Below, piece after piece: positions 16,371-23,385 of a stretch of DNA of 57,067 nt (positions are counted from its first letter, which is position 1; every line of letters begins with the position of its first letter). A program made the position numbers and the translations under genes. A model generated the notes under the pieces. It was given only the letters and a program-made list of their open reading frames with translations. It was not told where the DNA came from and made no database searches. Origin of the DNA: a virus; the IMG/VR virus record IMGVR_UViG_3300040801_002467, positions 1 through 57,067 of that record. The stretch is one strand, 5' to 3'.

Positions 16371-16790
16371 TTATTTTAATCTATTTTTGAAAAAGTCGCC
16401 TTCGATACGACTTTTTACATTTGGAACATCATCGTATTCGATTTGTCCTGGCTGATCGTTCAAAATATAACGTTCATTATTTACGCTCACGACATAATAG
16501 TTATCTGTTTGTATAATGTCGGCACTTTTAATTTCAGGATGTTCCAATAGATACAAAGTATACACAATTCCAAGGCATTTTGCAATATCACAGAAGGTGT
16601 TGTCGGCCAAAAGATCCCACGGAAGTGGCCAATCTTCGTAGTCGGCAGGATGGAGATAGTGATTGGTTAGTGGAGCACGAGCCCACCAGTCGTGAACCAA
16701 ATGTAATGCATCTTCGAGTGAATGATTTAAACATTCTGCTCGAAGATTATTCCATTCTAGTAGAAGATCCTCAAATGTATTTGGCCACAT
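16371..16790 (-). CDS. Conserved phage hypothetical protein, Trp-rich
   Basis: The product is 139 aa. It is unusually rich in tryptophan in the first half (VHDWWARAP, then DWPLPWDLL) and ends with a strand-rich region. The ATG overlaps the stop of the tailspike gene upstream. I recognise this as a type of small protein common in T4-like aquatic phages but know no function. It lies directly before nrdA in the same direction, so it may share its transcript. Confidence 0.55.
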   Translation of the reverse strand: MWPNTFEDLLLEWNNLRAECLNHSLEDALHLVHDWWARAPLTNHYLHPADYEDWPLPWDLLADNTFCDIAKCLGIVYTLYLLEHPEIKSADIIQTDNYYVVSVNNERYILNDQPGQIEYDDVPNVKSRIEGDFFKNRLK

Positions 16791-18364
16791 TAATCTAAAC
16801 GAACTATCGAATAATGTACAACAGCCGGATCGCCTGTATTATTAACCTGGAAATTTACTTCAGTGTTAGCATTAACACCAACATGATCAGCTTCGATGAT
16901 AACTCCCAAGTCTGCCGATTCGGTATAGCTATCGTCAAATGTCACACCAGCACTGTCATTAGTGACCACCATAACACCATTCCGTATATTCGTACCGCGT
17001 CGAATTGTATAGTCAACTTTAAATGTTGTACTAGCCAATGACTGTATTGTAAATAAATTTCCTGAGGTATTATTTGCTAAGTTTGAAATTAATCCCGTTT
17101 CTCTGCTATAAACTCCTAACTTTATTGCATGGCTTGAGTCTAAAGCAATGCATGAGGTCCCGTTGATTTCTATACGTGGATGTATTAAATTTTGCGCATC
17201 GTTCCGTTCAAACAAATCACCAATTGAAACATTTCCTTCATTCTCAAATTCAACAATCGGAGTTATAGGTGAGCTACCAAAGTTATTACCTACATTGTAA
17301 AATACATTAAATGCAGAAGAATTTAACCTAACGTTTCCTACTATAATGCCCTGGGTCGCAATGTTATCAAAAATTGTACGCGATATATTGATACCATTTG
17401 GTCCGGTTCCGACTGGCATAGTACCAATCTCAGCACCGCGATAATGGAAATTCATTTTACCATTTTCAAACTGAATGCCTTTACATTCGTGTTGCACTTC
17501 AAGTCCATACGTGGTACCGCGTGTTATTGTTTTGTTAATAGTAATATCGGCTGGACGTATTAGGTTTGTACTAATTATTCTAATTGCTGCGGACCCAGCA
17601 GTAGCATCCTGAAGTTGACCAACTGGCAGCGGACCTTGTATATCAATGTATGCAAAAGAACTTTTTGTTAAGCTATCTAATACCAAGATTGCATTCGCCT
17701 CAGTTGACTGGAATCCCATGTGATAAACCTCAACTCCAGTTGGTGGGGTTGCTCCATTGTTGCCCAAGTTAATTCCAGTCTGATGCAATGTGTCACTGGT
17801 AATTACACAATATGGAGCGACGGTGGTACCACCGTCGGGACTAACATATTTAACAATAGAAGAAGTTAACCCGTCTCCAATGATCCTGGCGTGTGGTGGG
17901 ATTTTAATAAAGTCATTAATGACATAAATTCCTGCAGGGAAATAAAGAGCGCGGCGAGTTTCTACGTTGGTCTGTCTGCAGAAAAGTTCATAAAATGCTC
18001 TATTAATTGCGTCAGTGTCATCAGTTATGCCGTCGCCTTTAGCACCAAATGATAATACACTAACTCTTTCATCAAATCTTTCTTGTAATGATCGTACAAC
18101 GTCGTCGTCGGTTTCACCAGTTTTAACAATGTATCCGGCTCTTGCACCCTTATAAGTGTAAGTTGATGCGAGCCCTAATATATCACTAAATTCTGTTAAG
18201 ATTTCAGTATTGCCAATAACAGGTGCGCCATCTTCAATTAATCCGTTGCCGATAAACAAACGGCGTTCATCTAATGCCCACCCAAACTCGGCACCTGCTA
18301 ATTGAGGTAAGTTCTCAATTAATCCTTTTCTGTGTGTAATACGACTGATTTGTAGAATTGCCAT
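16790..18364 (-). CDS. Tailspike with right-handed beta-helix (pectate-lyase-like)
   Basis: The product is 524 aa. The N-terminal about 50 residues (ITHRKGLIENLPQLAGAEFG, then RRLFIGNG) match a virion-attachment module seen in many phage fibres. At about 107-121 the beta-helix entry motif FGAKGDGITDDTDAI marks the Pectate_lyase_3 fold, followed by PAGIYVI and repeated beta-helix coils, with a C-terminal domain (about 440-524). Such proteins bind or cleave surface polysaccharide. Catalytic residues cannot be assigned by eye, so the enzymatic role is unproven. Confidence 0.8.
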   Translation of the reverse strand: MAILQISRITHRKGLIENLPQLAGAEFGWALDERRLFIGNGLIEDGAPVIGNTEILTEFSDILGLASTYTYKGARAGYIVKTGETDDDVVRSLQERFDERVSVLSFGAKGDGITDDTDAINRAFYELFCRQTNVETRRALYFPAGIYVINDFIKIPPHARIIGDGLTSSIVKYVSPDGGTTVAPYCVITSDTLHQTGINLGNNGATPPTGVEVYHMGFQSTEANAILVLDSLTKSSFAYIDIQGPLPVGQLQDATAGSAAIRIISTNLIRPADITINKTITRGTTYGLEVQHECKGIQFENGKMNFHYRGAEIGTMPVGTGPNGINISRTIFDNIATQGIIVGNVRLNSSAFNVFYNVGNNFGSSPITPIVEFENEGNVSIGDLFERNDAQNLIHPRIEINGTSCIALDSSHAIKLGVYSRETGLISNLANNTSGNLFTIQSLASTTFKVDYTIRRGTNIRNGVMVVTNDSAGVTFDDSYTESADLGVIIEADHVGVNANTEVNFQVNNTGDPAVVHYSIVRLD

Positions 18365-18373
18365 TTATATTCC

Positions 18374-18616
18374 TTATATTAACTTTGCTACTAACTTAGC
18401 GAAGTCAATTAATTTTTCTAATTTAATTTTAGTTTCTAATGTTTGAGATGCTGACTTAACTCGTGCCAGCTCAATTGCATCTTTAATTAATTCTTTATGC
18501 ATCCCGGAACTTATTTTTCCTGTAGCATAATCTTCGTTGATTACACTAATTTCTTTAGCAACGTCAGCAACAAATTTATCATTGTCGGCTAAGAATTTTT
18601 TGATTTCGGCGCTCAT
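18374..18616 (-). CDS. Small helical hypothetical protein
   Basis: The ATG at 18616 has GGAG at seven bases; an ATG four codons earlier has no ribosome site. The 80-aa product is helical and lysine-rich with heptad-like hydrophobic spacing (residues 8-80), so it may be a coiled coil. It directly follows the lipoprotein gene, which would fit an accessory pair, but it has no signal sequence or membrane span and no recognised family. Confidence 0.5.
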   Translation of the reverse strand: MSAEIKKFLADNDKFVADVAKEISVINEDYATGKISSGMHKELIKDAIELARVKSASQTLETKIKLEKLIDFAKLVAKLI

Positions 18617-18628
18617 ATGTTTCTCCAA

Positions 18629-19024
18629 TTATCTTTTCTTCTTAGGCAAAACTTTTACCATCTCGCCGATCTTAGACGATAACAACTCAGTTTTACGATT
18701 GCAATATACAACATTATGTTCGCTTTTATATACTTCTTGCATTTCAACAATGTCGTTTGCAATAATATCTGCAATTTTTGATACCTCGGCATTGTTTGGT
18801 GTATGCATTGCATAAACCTTTACTACCTGAGTTTCTGTGTACATTTGAGATAACTGATTGTTTATATCTGCTAAAGTGCTAACCTCGCACGATTTATTTA
18901 ATTGCTGCGATTGCACATACAAACGGACCCACATTTCGTACTCATTGTTGTCGTACTTTTGTGGTAAAATTCCACATCCAGTTAATAGCACCGCAGAAAT
19001 TAGTATCGTTAAAGATATTTTCAT
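18629..19024 (-). CDS. Predicted lipoprotein
   Basis: The product is 131 aa. It begins with a short basic N-region (MKIS), a hydrophobic core (LTILISAVLL) and a lipobox LTGC, so Cys17 should be lipidated and the protein tethered to a host membrane. The mature part is helical with two further cysteines and a basic end (KKKR). Phage lipoproteins of this size include outer-membrane spanins and superinfection-exclusion proteins, but it is neither proline-rich nor next to an inner spanin. CATAAATA ends five bases before the ATG. Confidence 0.65.
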   Translation of the reverse strand: MKISLTILISAVLLTGCGILPQKYDNNEYEMWVRLYVQSQQLNKSCEVSTLADINNQLSQMYTETQVVKVYAMHTPNNAEVSKIADIIANDIVEMQEVYKSEHNVVYCNRKTELLSSKIGEMVKVLPKKKR

Positions 19025-19029
19025 AAGTG

Positions 19030-19037
19030 TATTTATG
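19030..19037 (-). promoter_or_regulatory. Late-promoter-like CATAAATA five bases before the lipoprotein start
   Basis: CATAAATA on the minus strand is followed by five bases and then the ATG at 19024. There is no Shine-Dalgarno, so the mRNA would start at or very near the start codon. Confidence 0.55.
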
Positions 19038-19710
19038 CTGTATAGTATTCTTCAACGCGACGCCACCACTTGCGTCGATACTCATCCCACTTCTTACCCT
19101 CAAGTATAAATTCCTGATACTCAAAAGCTGCCGAGCACATTAACACCACCCCTTTTCGTATATTTGTACCATATACTTCATTGTGTGCCTCAGCGTATGC
19201 GGTCAATTGTATATAATAATCCTCTACACGTTCTTCGCTTTTGGGTTTGTTTGTTTGCTTGTAATCCATGATGGCAGGATCACCTTTATGCACGCCTACT
19301 AAATCTGTAGTACCAGCATATACCTCAGGGAAATATAAGGGAACTTCCATGCCCCACACTTCATCTACATGACAGAGTCCATTGCGGACTATTTGATCTG
19401 CCATCTTATTCGCCTGTTGCGCATAAGGATTGGTCCCTGGGACCGGTAGCACGCGCCCGTCCTTTACATAATCTTCAAGGTACTTGTGCATACGAGTACC
19501 TCTGTTAGCTGCTTCTGTGGTGATTTCTTGCGCTTTCTGTTTACCGACAGCCTTTCGCCAATTTGCTAAGGCTTCGCGTACTTCTTGTGGTTTTGTTTTG
19601 TCAAGGATTGTTGTGACACTTGGAACTGCGCCAAATGGCGTGTCATATAATCGTTGGCCGTTTATTTGTTTGCGTGGGACTGGCTTATAGTCAAATTTTT
19701 CTACAAGCAT
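19033..19710 (-). CDS. PD-(D/E)XK-superfamily nuclease
   Basis: The product is 225 aa. The core matches phage RecB-like exonucleases: helix with RGTRMHKYLEDYV (about 69-81), then the acid-bearing strand EVYAGTTDLVGV (about 130-141) and the DYKQTNKPK motif (about 150-158), in which Asp and Lys are catalytic. A QLTAYAEAHNEVYG helix follows. Related proteins occur in T4-like cyanophages. There are only two cysteines, so there is no Cas4-type iron-sulfur cluster. Its ATG overlaps the fdxA stop codon, so the two genes are translationally coupled. Confidence 0.8.
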   Translation of the reverse strand: MLVEKFDYKPVPRKQINGQRLYDTPFGAVPSVTTILDKTKPQEVREALANWRKAVGKQKAQEITTEAANRGTRMHKYLEDYVKDGRVLPVPGTNPYAQQANKMADQIVRNGLCHVDEVWGMEVPLYFPEVYAGTTDLVGVHKGDPAIMDYKQTNKPKSEERVEDYYIQLTAYAEAHNEVYGTNIRKGVVLMCSAAFEYQEFILEGKKWDEYRRKWWRRVEEYYTA

Positions 19711-20039
19711 TATTCACCACGATCTAATAGTTTTCTTTTATCTGGAACACCATTCCAAATATCAGCATCTTCAGGACGCTCACCAATTTTGGTAATAACC
19801 GGCCATTTTTTAGATAGTTCTGCATTAATTGCAATAAACTCTTCCTGATCTTTTGGAAGATCTTCTTCTGCAAATATAGCATCTGCTGGGCATTCTGGGA
19901 CGCAAACCGAGCAATCAATGCATTCAGCAGGATCAATTACTAACATGTTTGGGCCAACATGAAAGCAATCAACTGGGCAAACTGTAACGCAATCTTGGAA
20001 TTTACATTTAATGCAATTCTCGCCAACAATAAAAGCCAT
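19710..20039 (-). CDS. fdxA: 7Fe ferredoxin (FdxA / ferredoxin I type)
   Basis: The product is 109 aa, full length. Cysteines at 9, 12, 17, 21, 25, 40, 43, 46 and 50 match the positions in Azotobacter ferredoxin I, giving one [3Fe-4S] and one [4Fe-4S] cluster. The long C-terminal tail (AELSKKWPVI, DADIWNGVPDK) is the FdxA-specific extension. Sequence character is beta/gammaproteobacterial. It has a near-consensus sigma70 promoter and an AAGGAG site of its own. The window also encodes a ferredoxin-NADP reductase of the class that partners this protein in Azotobacter. Its electron acceptor in the infected cell is unknown. Confidence 0.95.
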   Translation of the reverse strand: MAFIVGENCIKCKFQDCVTVCPVDCFHVGPNMLVIDPAECIDCSVCVPECPADAIFAEEDLPKDQEEFIAINAELSKKWPVITKIGERPEDADIWNGVPDKRKLLDRGE

Positions 20040-20061
20040 AATTCACTCCTTAATGGTTTTT

Positions 20062-20090
20062 ATTATAGCAAAATATTAAACAGTTGTCAT
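20062..20090 (-). promoter_or_regulatory. Sigma70-type promoter of fdxA
   Basis: On the minus strand ATGACA (20090-20085) and a perfect TATAAT (20067-20062) are 17 bases apart, in the 47-base gap between the hemerythrin and fdxA genes. AAGGAG follows 7 bases before the fdxA ATG. Confidence 0.72.
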
Positions 20091-20491
20091 TTATTTTGGA
20101 GACGAGTTTTTAATATTCTGGCGTACTTCATATCTTCGACCATAATATGATACTCCCACCAGTCTATTAGATATTTTTGAAGACCAAGAGGATTGCATGC
20201 TTTTCCTTCAAGTTGATCTATTAGAACATTTGTAATTTTTTGTCGCATTTTGTTATGATATAATATATGCGAGATCGAGTTAACTTTGTCGCCCAACGAC
20301 CTAATCAGATCTTCTTCGGCTGTAAAATGTTCATGTATAAAATCCACCAACCGTTTCAAAAAACTTGTTATTATTTCTTTACTTTCATCGCCGGTAAAAC
20401 TATCCAACTCGTTAATCAGGGACAGAATAACTTTATGCTGTTCGTCCATAAGAGGATGATGGACCGAAAAACGATCGTCCCAAGTGTACAT
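20087..20491 (-). CDS. Bacteriohemerythrin (diiron oxygen-binding protein)
   Basis: The product is 134 aa, a single four-helix domain. All seven diiron ligands are in place: H19 (DEQHK), H55 and E59 (HFTAEE), H75 and H79 (SHILYH), H115 and D120 (HIMVED). The N-terminal W-D-D-x-F-S-V opening is also family-typical. Such proteins bind oxygen reversibly and act in oxygen storage, delivery or sensing. It is cytoplasmic and has no fused signalling domain. It lies just upstream of fdxA in the same direction. A link to oxygen-dependent NrdB or to protection of iron-sulfur proteins is an inference. Confidence 0.9.
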   Translation of the reverse strand: MYTWDDRFSVHHPLMDEQHKVILSLINELDSFTGDESKEIITSFLKRLVDFIHEHFTAEEDLIRSLGDKVNSISHILYHNKMRQKITNVLIDQLEGKACNPLGLQKYLIDWWEYHIMVEDMKYARILKTRLQNK

Positions 20492-20493
20492 AG

Positions 20494-20847
20494 TTATATG
20501 TCAAGTTGACGTTTTGCCATCTTTTTAACAGTTTCGCGAGCCTTATCAACTGTCATGTTGGCATTGGCATCAATATTCCGTTTTCCATGGAATACAATTT
20601 CTTCAGCATTTACATCTTTAATAATATTTTTAAGATCGCCAGACTGTGCTAAATCCATTAACGTTTCGGGTGTTAGGCTTAGACCCATTTTATTGGCAAT
20701 ATGTATAAATGCATTAGTTGAAAGGCGTGATTCGGTATCTGCATCAGCAGATCGATCGGCAATTAATTGACCGATCGCAGCCAATGTTTCATCGTTAGAA
20801 TTTGATTCGTCCTCACTAACGATATTTAGAAGATCACGCATATTCAT
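20494..20847 (-). CDS. Conserved phage protein, possible capsid-targeted
   Basis: The ATG at 20847 lies one base after the stop of the next gene upstream; a second ATG at 20841 is possible. The product is about 117 aa. It starts MNMRDLLNIVSEDESN, and the MRDLLNIVSE part resembles a T4 capsid-targeting leader ending in a gp21-type x-E cleavage site. The middle contains a helical block (STNAFIHIANKMGLSLTPET). Similar proteins recur in T4-like aquatic phages. Function is unknown. Confidence 0.5.
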   Translation of the reverse strand: MNMRDLLNIVSEDESNSNDETLAAIGQLIADRSADADTESRLSTNAFIHIANKMGLSLTPETLMDLAQSGDLKNIIKDVNAEEIVFHGKRNIDANANMTVDKARETVKKMAKRQLDI

Positions 20848-20848
20848 T

Positions 20849-21175
20849 TTAAAATTCTTCGTCTTCTGAATCGTCGCCTTCAAGCATACTAATTACAGTT
20901 GAAATACTGGTGTCGCGACTCATGTATCCTGACTCGTCTCCCAAGATATGAACCTTTAGTGGTGCAATAAGGTATGCATCTAAATTTGGATACTGGTCTG
21001 GCAACTCGGAACGAATAATACGAACCAAGTCATCTAACAGTTGCGCCATTTCTTGTTGAATCTGTTCAACTTCCTGGGCTGCCTCGTTATACTCTTCCCT
21101 AACCATGCGATATGGTGTGTCAAAGCTCTCTAATAATGTTCTAAATGTTTTAGGATCTTTGATGTTATCGCTCAT
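20849..21175 (-). CDS. Acidic hypothetical protein
   Basis: The product is 108 aa. An N-terminal coiled-coil-like helix (about residues 20-60, rich in Glu and Gln) is followed by a compact region and a strongly acidic tail (GDDSEDEEF). It overlaps the upstream gene by four bases. No family is recognised. The acidic tail resembles those of scaffold-associated or nucleic-acid-mimicking proteins, but this is weak evidence. Confidence 0.45.
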   Translation of the reverse strand: MSDNIKDPKTFRTLLESFDTPYRMVREEYNEAAQEVEQIQQEMAQLLDDLVRIIRSELPDQYPNLDAYLIAPLKVHILGDESGYMSRDTSISTVISMLEGDDSEDEEF

Positions 21176-22071
21176 CGTTTTTCCCTTCCTAAATCCATTA
21201 ACTCTTCGTCCTCAGGCTCTTCTTCAAAGTCAAGGTCAAAGTCCTCGTCGCCTTCGTCATCCATATCAGCATCAACGTCTAAATCAAGATCTGCATCTAC
21301 GTCCATCTCACCATCAATGCCATCTAAGTCTAAATCGCCAGTACCAACAGTCTCATCGCCAGTTAGCATTGCTACTGCATTAGTTAAATCGGTACGTGCC
21401 TGCTCTAATGCACCGGTCAACGATTGTAGCGAGGATAGAACTGCATCATTAAATTGTGTTGCAGTGTCAACACCCATTTCCTTACGGATACCGTCTTGTA
21501 ATGCTGGAAGCTCTTTGTACTGAATATCAGCAAACTTCTCAATCATATCCTGGACCTGATCAGCAATATCTTGTGCCGCCAATACAACCTGTGCGCTATC
21601 AATTTCGGCTTCGTTTAGCTGACGACCTTGCATACGCTTGTTTTCAACAATTCGCTTAATAAACGCAATTGCGGTTTGCTGATTTTCTAACACACGCTTG
21701 AGTCCTGCGGAGACACGAAGACTTTTCACTTCGTTTACGCTTAAAGAACCGCCCGCAGCAACTTTCTTTAAGGCTTGTACATAATTTGATTTCATTTGTG
21801 GTTCCTGTTTGTTTTCTGATAAAAGTTCATTTATACGCTTTGCGGTGGCCTCTTTAACCATTGTCATTTTAATATACAATGGATCTGTCTCGCTACGTTG
21901 GATCCCGTTCTGATTTTTATATTCATCAATTGATTTTAAAACGTGACTCAGGAGTCGTTTTGACTCGGTCAATCCAAGCGACGATATCTTATATTTTTTG
22001 CCAAACTGTTTTCTAATCAGTTCGCTTATTGTCGCACTATCGACGTCTTTAGTCAATTCCTGCAAATTCAT
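21172..22071 (-). CDS. Helical protein with long Asp/Glu tail, possible scaffold-like
   Basis: The product is 299 aa. Residues 1-220 are predicted helical and carry alternating charged segments. Residues about 245-299 are almost entirely Asp, Glu, Gly and Leu with repeated DLDLD and DVDAD patterns. Helical bodies with extreme acidic tails are typical of prohead core proteins such as T4 gp22, but the similarity is compositional. It overlaps both neighbours by a few bases and is part of a tightly packed unit of four unknown genes. Confidence 0.45.
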   Translation of the reverse strand: MNLQELTKDVDSATISELIRKQFGKKYKISSLGLTESKRLLSHVLKSIDEYKNQNGIQRSETDPLYIKMTMVKEATAKRINELLSENKQEPQMKSNYVQALKKVAAGGSLSVNEVKSLRVSAGLKRVLENQQTAIAFIKRIVENKRMQGRQLNEAEIDSAQVVLAAQDIADQVQDMIEKFADIQYKELPALQDGIRKEMGVDTATQFNDAVLSSLQSLTGALEQARTDLTNAVAMLTGDETVGTGDLDLDGIDGEMDVDADLDLDVDADMDDEGDEDFDLDFEEEPEDEELMDLGREKR

Positions 22072-22528
22072 AATGGGATCCTTTAACTTTTATATATTTA
22101 GCACGATTAAGACGTTTTTGTAATTCGTCTTTTAAGTATTTAGAAATTTTTACATCTTCGTCCAGTTTAATCACTATTATAGATCTTGTGTCAGGATCAA
22201 TGTCATTCTGACTCAAAATATAAATCTTATTTTGTACATCAAACTGTTTACGTTGATACTTTACATCAAAACCATAGATTTCATACGCAAGGTCCCGGTT
22301 GTTTGCATTTAACGCCATACAAAATGCAATGGCATTTCGTGACGTCATGAAATTATAATGGTTTTCAGACCATTCGTCATATACTGACCAACCAATGCCA
22401 TTTTGTTGTTTAACAATAAATCTATTAGAAACCCTGTATCCATTTCCATGTGGTATTATGGTATGGTCGTCTTGAGTCTCATACGCTAATTGCTTTACCT
22501 TATTTCGAAGTTTTATAAAATTAGTCAT
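22049..22528 (-). CDS. Hypothetical protein
   Basis: ATG at 22528 gives 159 aa; a longer frame begins in the previous gene. The sequence is basic and mixed alpha/beta, with a central block (GYRVSNRFIVKQQNGIGWSV) that reads as a beta-sheet, then an Ala/Asn helix and a Lys/Arg-rich end. I do not recognise a family. It overlaps the preceding gene by eight bases and the following one by 23, so it belongs to the same transcript. Confidence 0.45.
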   Translation of the reverse strand: MTNFIKLRNKVKQLAYETQDDHTIIPHGNGYRVSNRFIVKQQNGIGWSVYDEWSENHYNFMTSRNAIAFCMALNANNRDLAYEIYGFDVKYQRKQFDVQNKIYILSQNDIDPDTRSIIVIKLDEDVKISKYLKDELQKRLNRAKYIKVKGSHYEFAGID

Positions 22529-22928
22529 AATCGTATATTTCAAAAAATGTATTTTCATCTATTTCAATTAGCGACGAAAGTCCGCTGCTTTCATTCAACC
22601 CGGTTATCATTGGTATAGATTGGCAATCGTCCTTAAGCAACTTCAACTTATCGCCCTGACTTGCAAAAACCTCGTCAAATCCTATATCAAATTCGATTAT
22701 CCAAAAGCTATCTTGTTTATAACTTTTAATATTTAACGGTTGTGTGCGCAAAGAAACTACTTGTATTATCGTTTCCCAATTACTCTGTTGCTTCCTGGCC
22801 TTGTTCCATTCGTCTTTTGTTTTAAAAACGCGCCCGTTGATTTTGATGGGGAATATATCTAATCCAGGTTTTCGTAGTACATTGGTGTGCGTTATGTCAA
22901 ATTTAGTTTTAATCTTAATATGTTGCAC
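22521..22928 (-). CDS. Conserved T4-like phage protein of unknown function
   Basis: The GTG at 22928 is preceded by GGGGGA at five bases, better than the TTG further upstream. The product is 135 aa. It carries the block IKIKTKFDITHTNV at the start and a central QQSNWETIIQVVSLRTQPLNI, a pattern I recognise from many T4-like phages with no known role. The end is acidic. It follows a strong bidirectional terminator (22971-22991), so it must start a new transcript or be read through. Confidence 0.6.
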   Translation of the reverse strand: MQHIKIKTKFDITHTNVLRKPGLDIFPIKINGRVFKTKDEWNKARKQQSNWETIIQVVSLRTQPLNIKSYKQDSFWIIEFDIGFDEVFASQGDKLKLLKDDCQSIPMITGLNESSGLSSLIEIDENTFFEIYDYD

Positions 22929-22970
22929 ACAGTCCCCCAAATAATATATGTACTTATTCGGGCAAAAGAA

Positions 22971-22991
22971 AGCCCAGTATAAAACTGGGCT
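22971..22991. terminator. Bidirectional intrinsic terminator
   Basis: AGCCCAG (22971-22977) and CTGGGCT (22985-22991) form a 7-base GC-rich stem with a 7-base loop. It is followed by TTCTTTTT on the plus strand and by TTCTTTT on the minus strand. For the minus-strand genes it closes the unit ending with the 98-aa protein at 23018. Confidence 0.8.
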
Positions 22992-23017
22992 TCTTTTTGT
23001 ATATCAACAGTGTTAAA

Positions 23018-23314
23018 TTAGATTGCAAATTCAGCAAGTGTTAACCCAGTTTCAGTGGCAATTTCTGCTACTGTCTGACCACCAACACCTTCGATAATCA
23101 TATTAACTTCTGTATCACCTGTTCCAAACTCACCAATGATTGTCACGCTGTGACGCTGCTGAAGTGCAGCGACTGCATCATTAAGTTCTGGCCAATTAAT
23201 CTTGCCATTAACTGCTGCTGGTGCTGCTGCTAATGTAACAGTTACACCTAATACATCACGACCGATGAACTGACCTGCTTCTACGAAGCCATTTACTTTT
23301 GTTACGCCTGGCAT
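23018..23314 (-). CDS. Small beta-rich hypothetical, single-gene unit
   Basis: The product is 98 aa, rich in Val, Ala, Gly and Thr, starting MPGVTKVNGFVEAGQFIGRD. The predicted strand content and lack of charge suggest a compact virion accessory protein (for example head decoration), but no family is recognised. It has a strong AAGGAG and is followed by a terminator, consistent with high expression as a short transcript. A CTAAATA motif lies about 35 bases before the start. Confidence 0.5.
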   Translation of the reverse strand: MPGVTKVNGFVEAGQFIGRDVLGVTVTLAAAPAAVNGKINWPELNDAVAALQQRHSVTIIGEFGTGDTEVNMIIEGVGGQTVAEIATETGLTLAEFAI

Positions 23315-23385
23315 AATAATCTCCTTAATTGATTTGGCTTTTGCCTTACTATTATTTAGTCAAAATTGAAAAAATTCAATCTACA

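Noticed and set aside
19033-19710. Cas4-type iron-sulfur nuclease, because the gene is coupled to a ferredoxin
   Set aside because: Only two cysteines are present, so the four-Cys cluster is missing; the coupling may be incidental.
23325-23385. AT-rich hairpin (ATTGAA/TTCAAT) as a terminator upstream of the 98-aa gene
   Set aside because: The stem is short and weak, and its position could be chance in AT-rich DNA.
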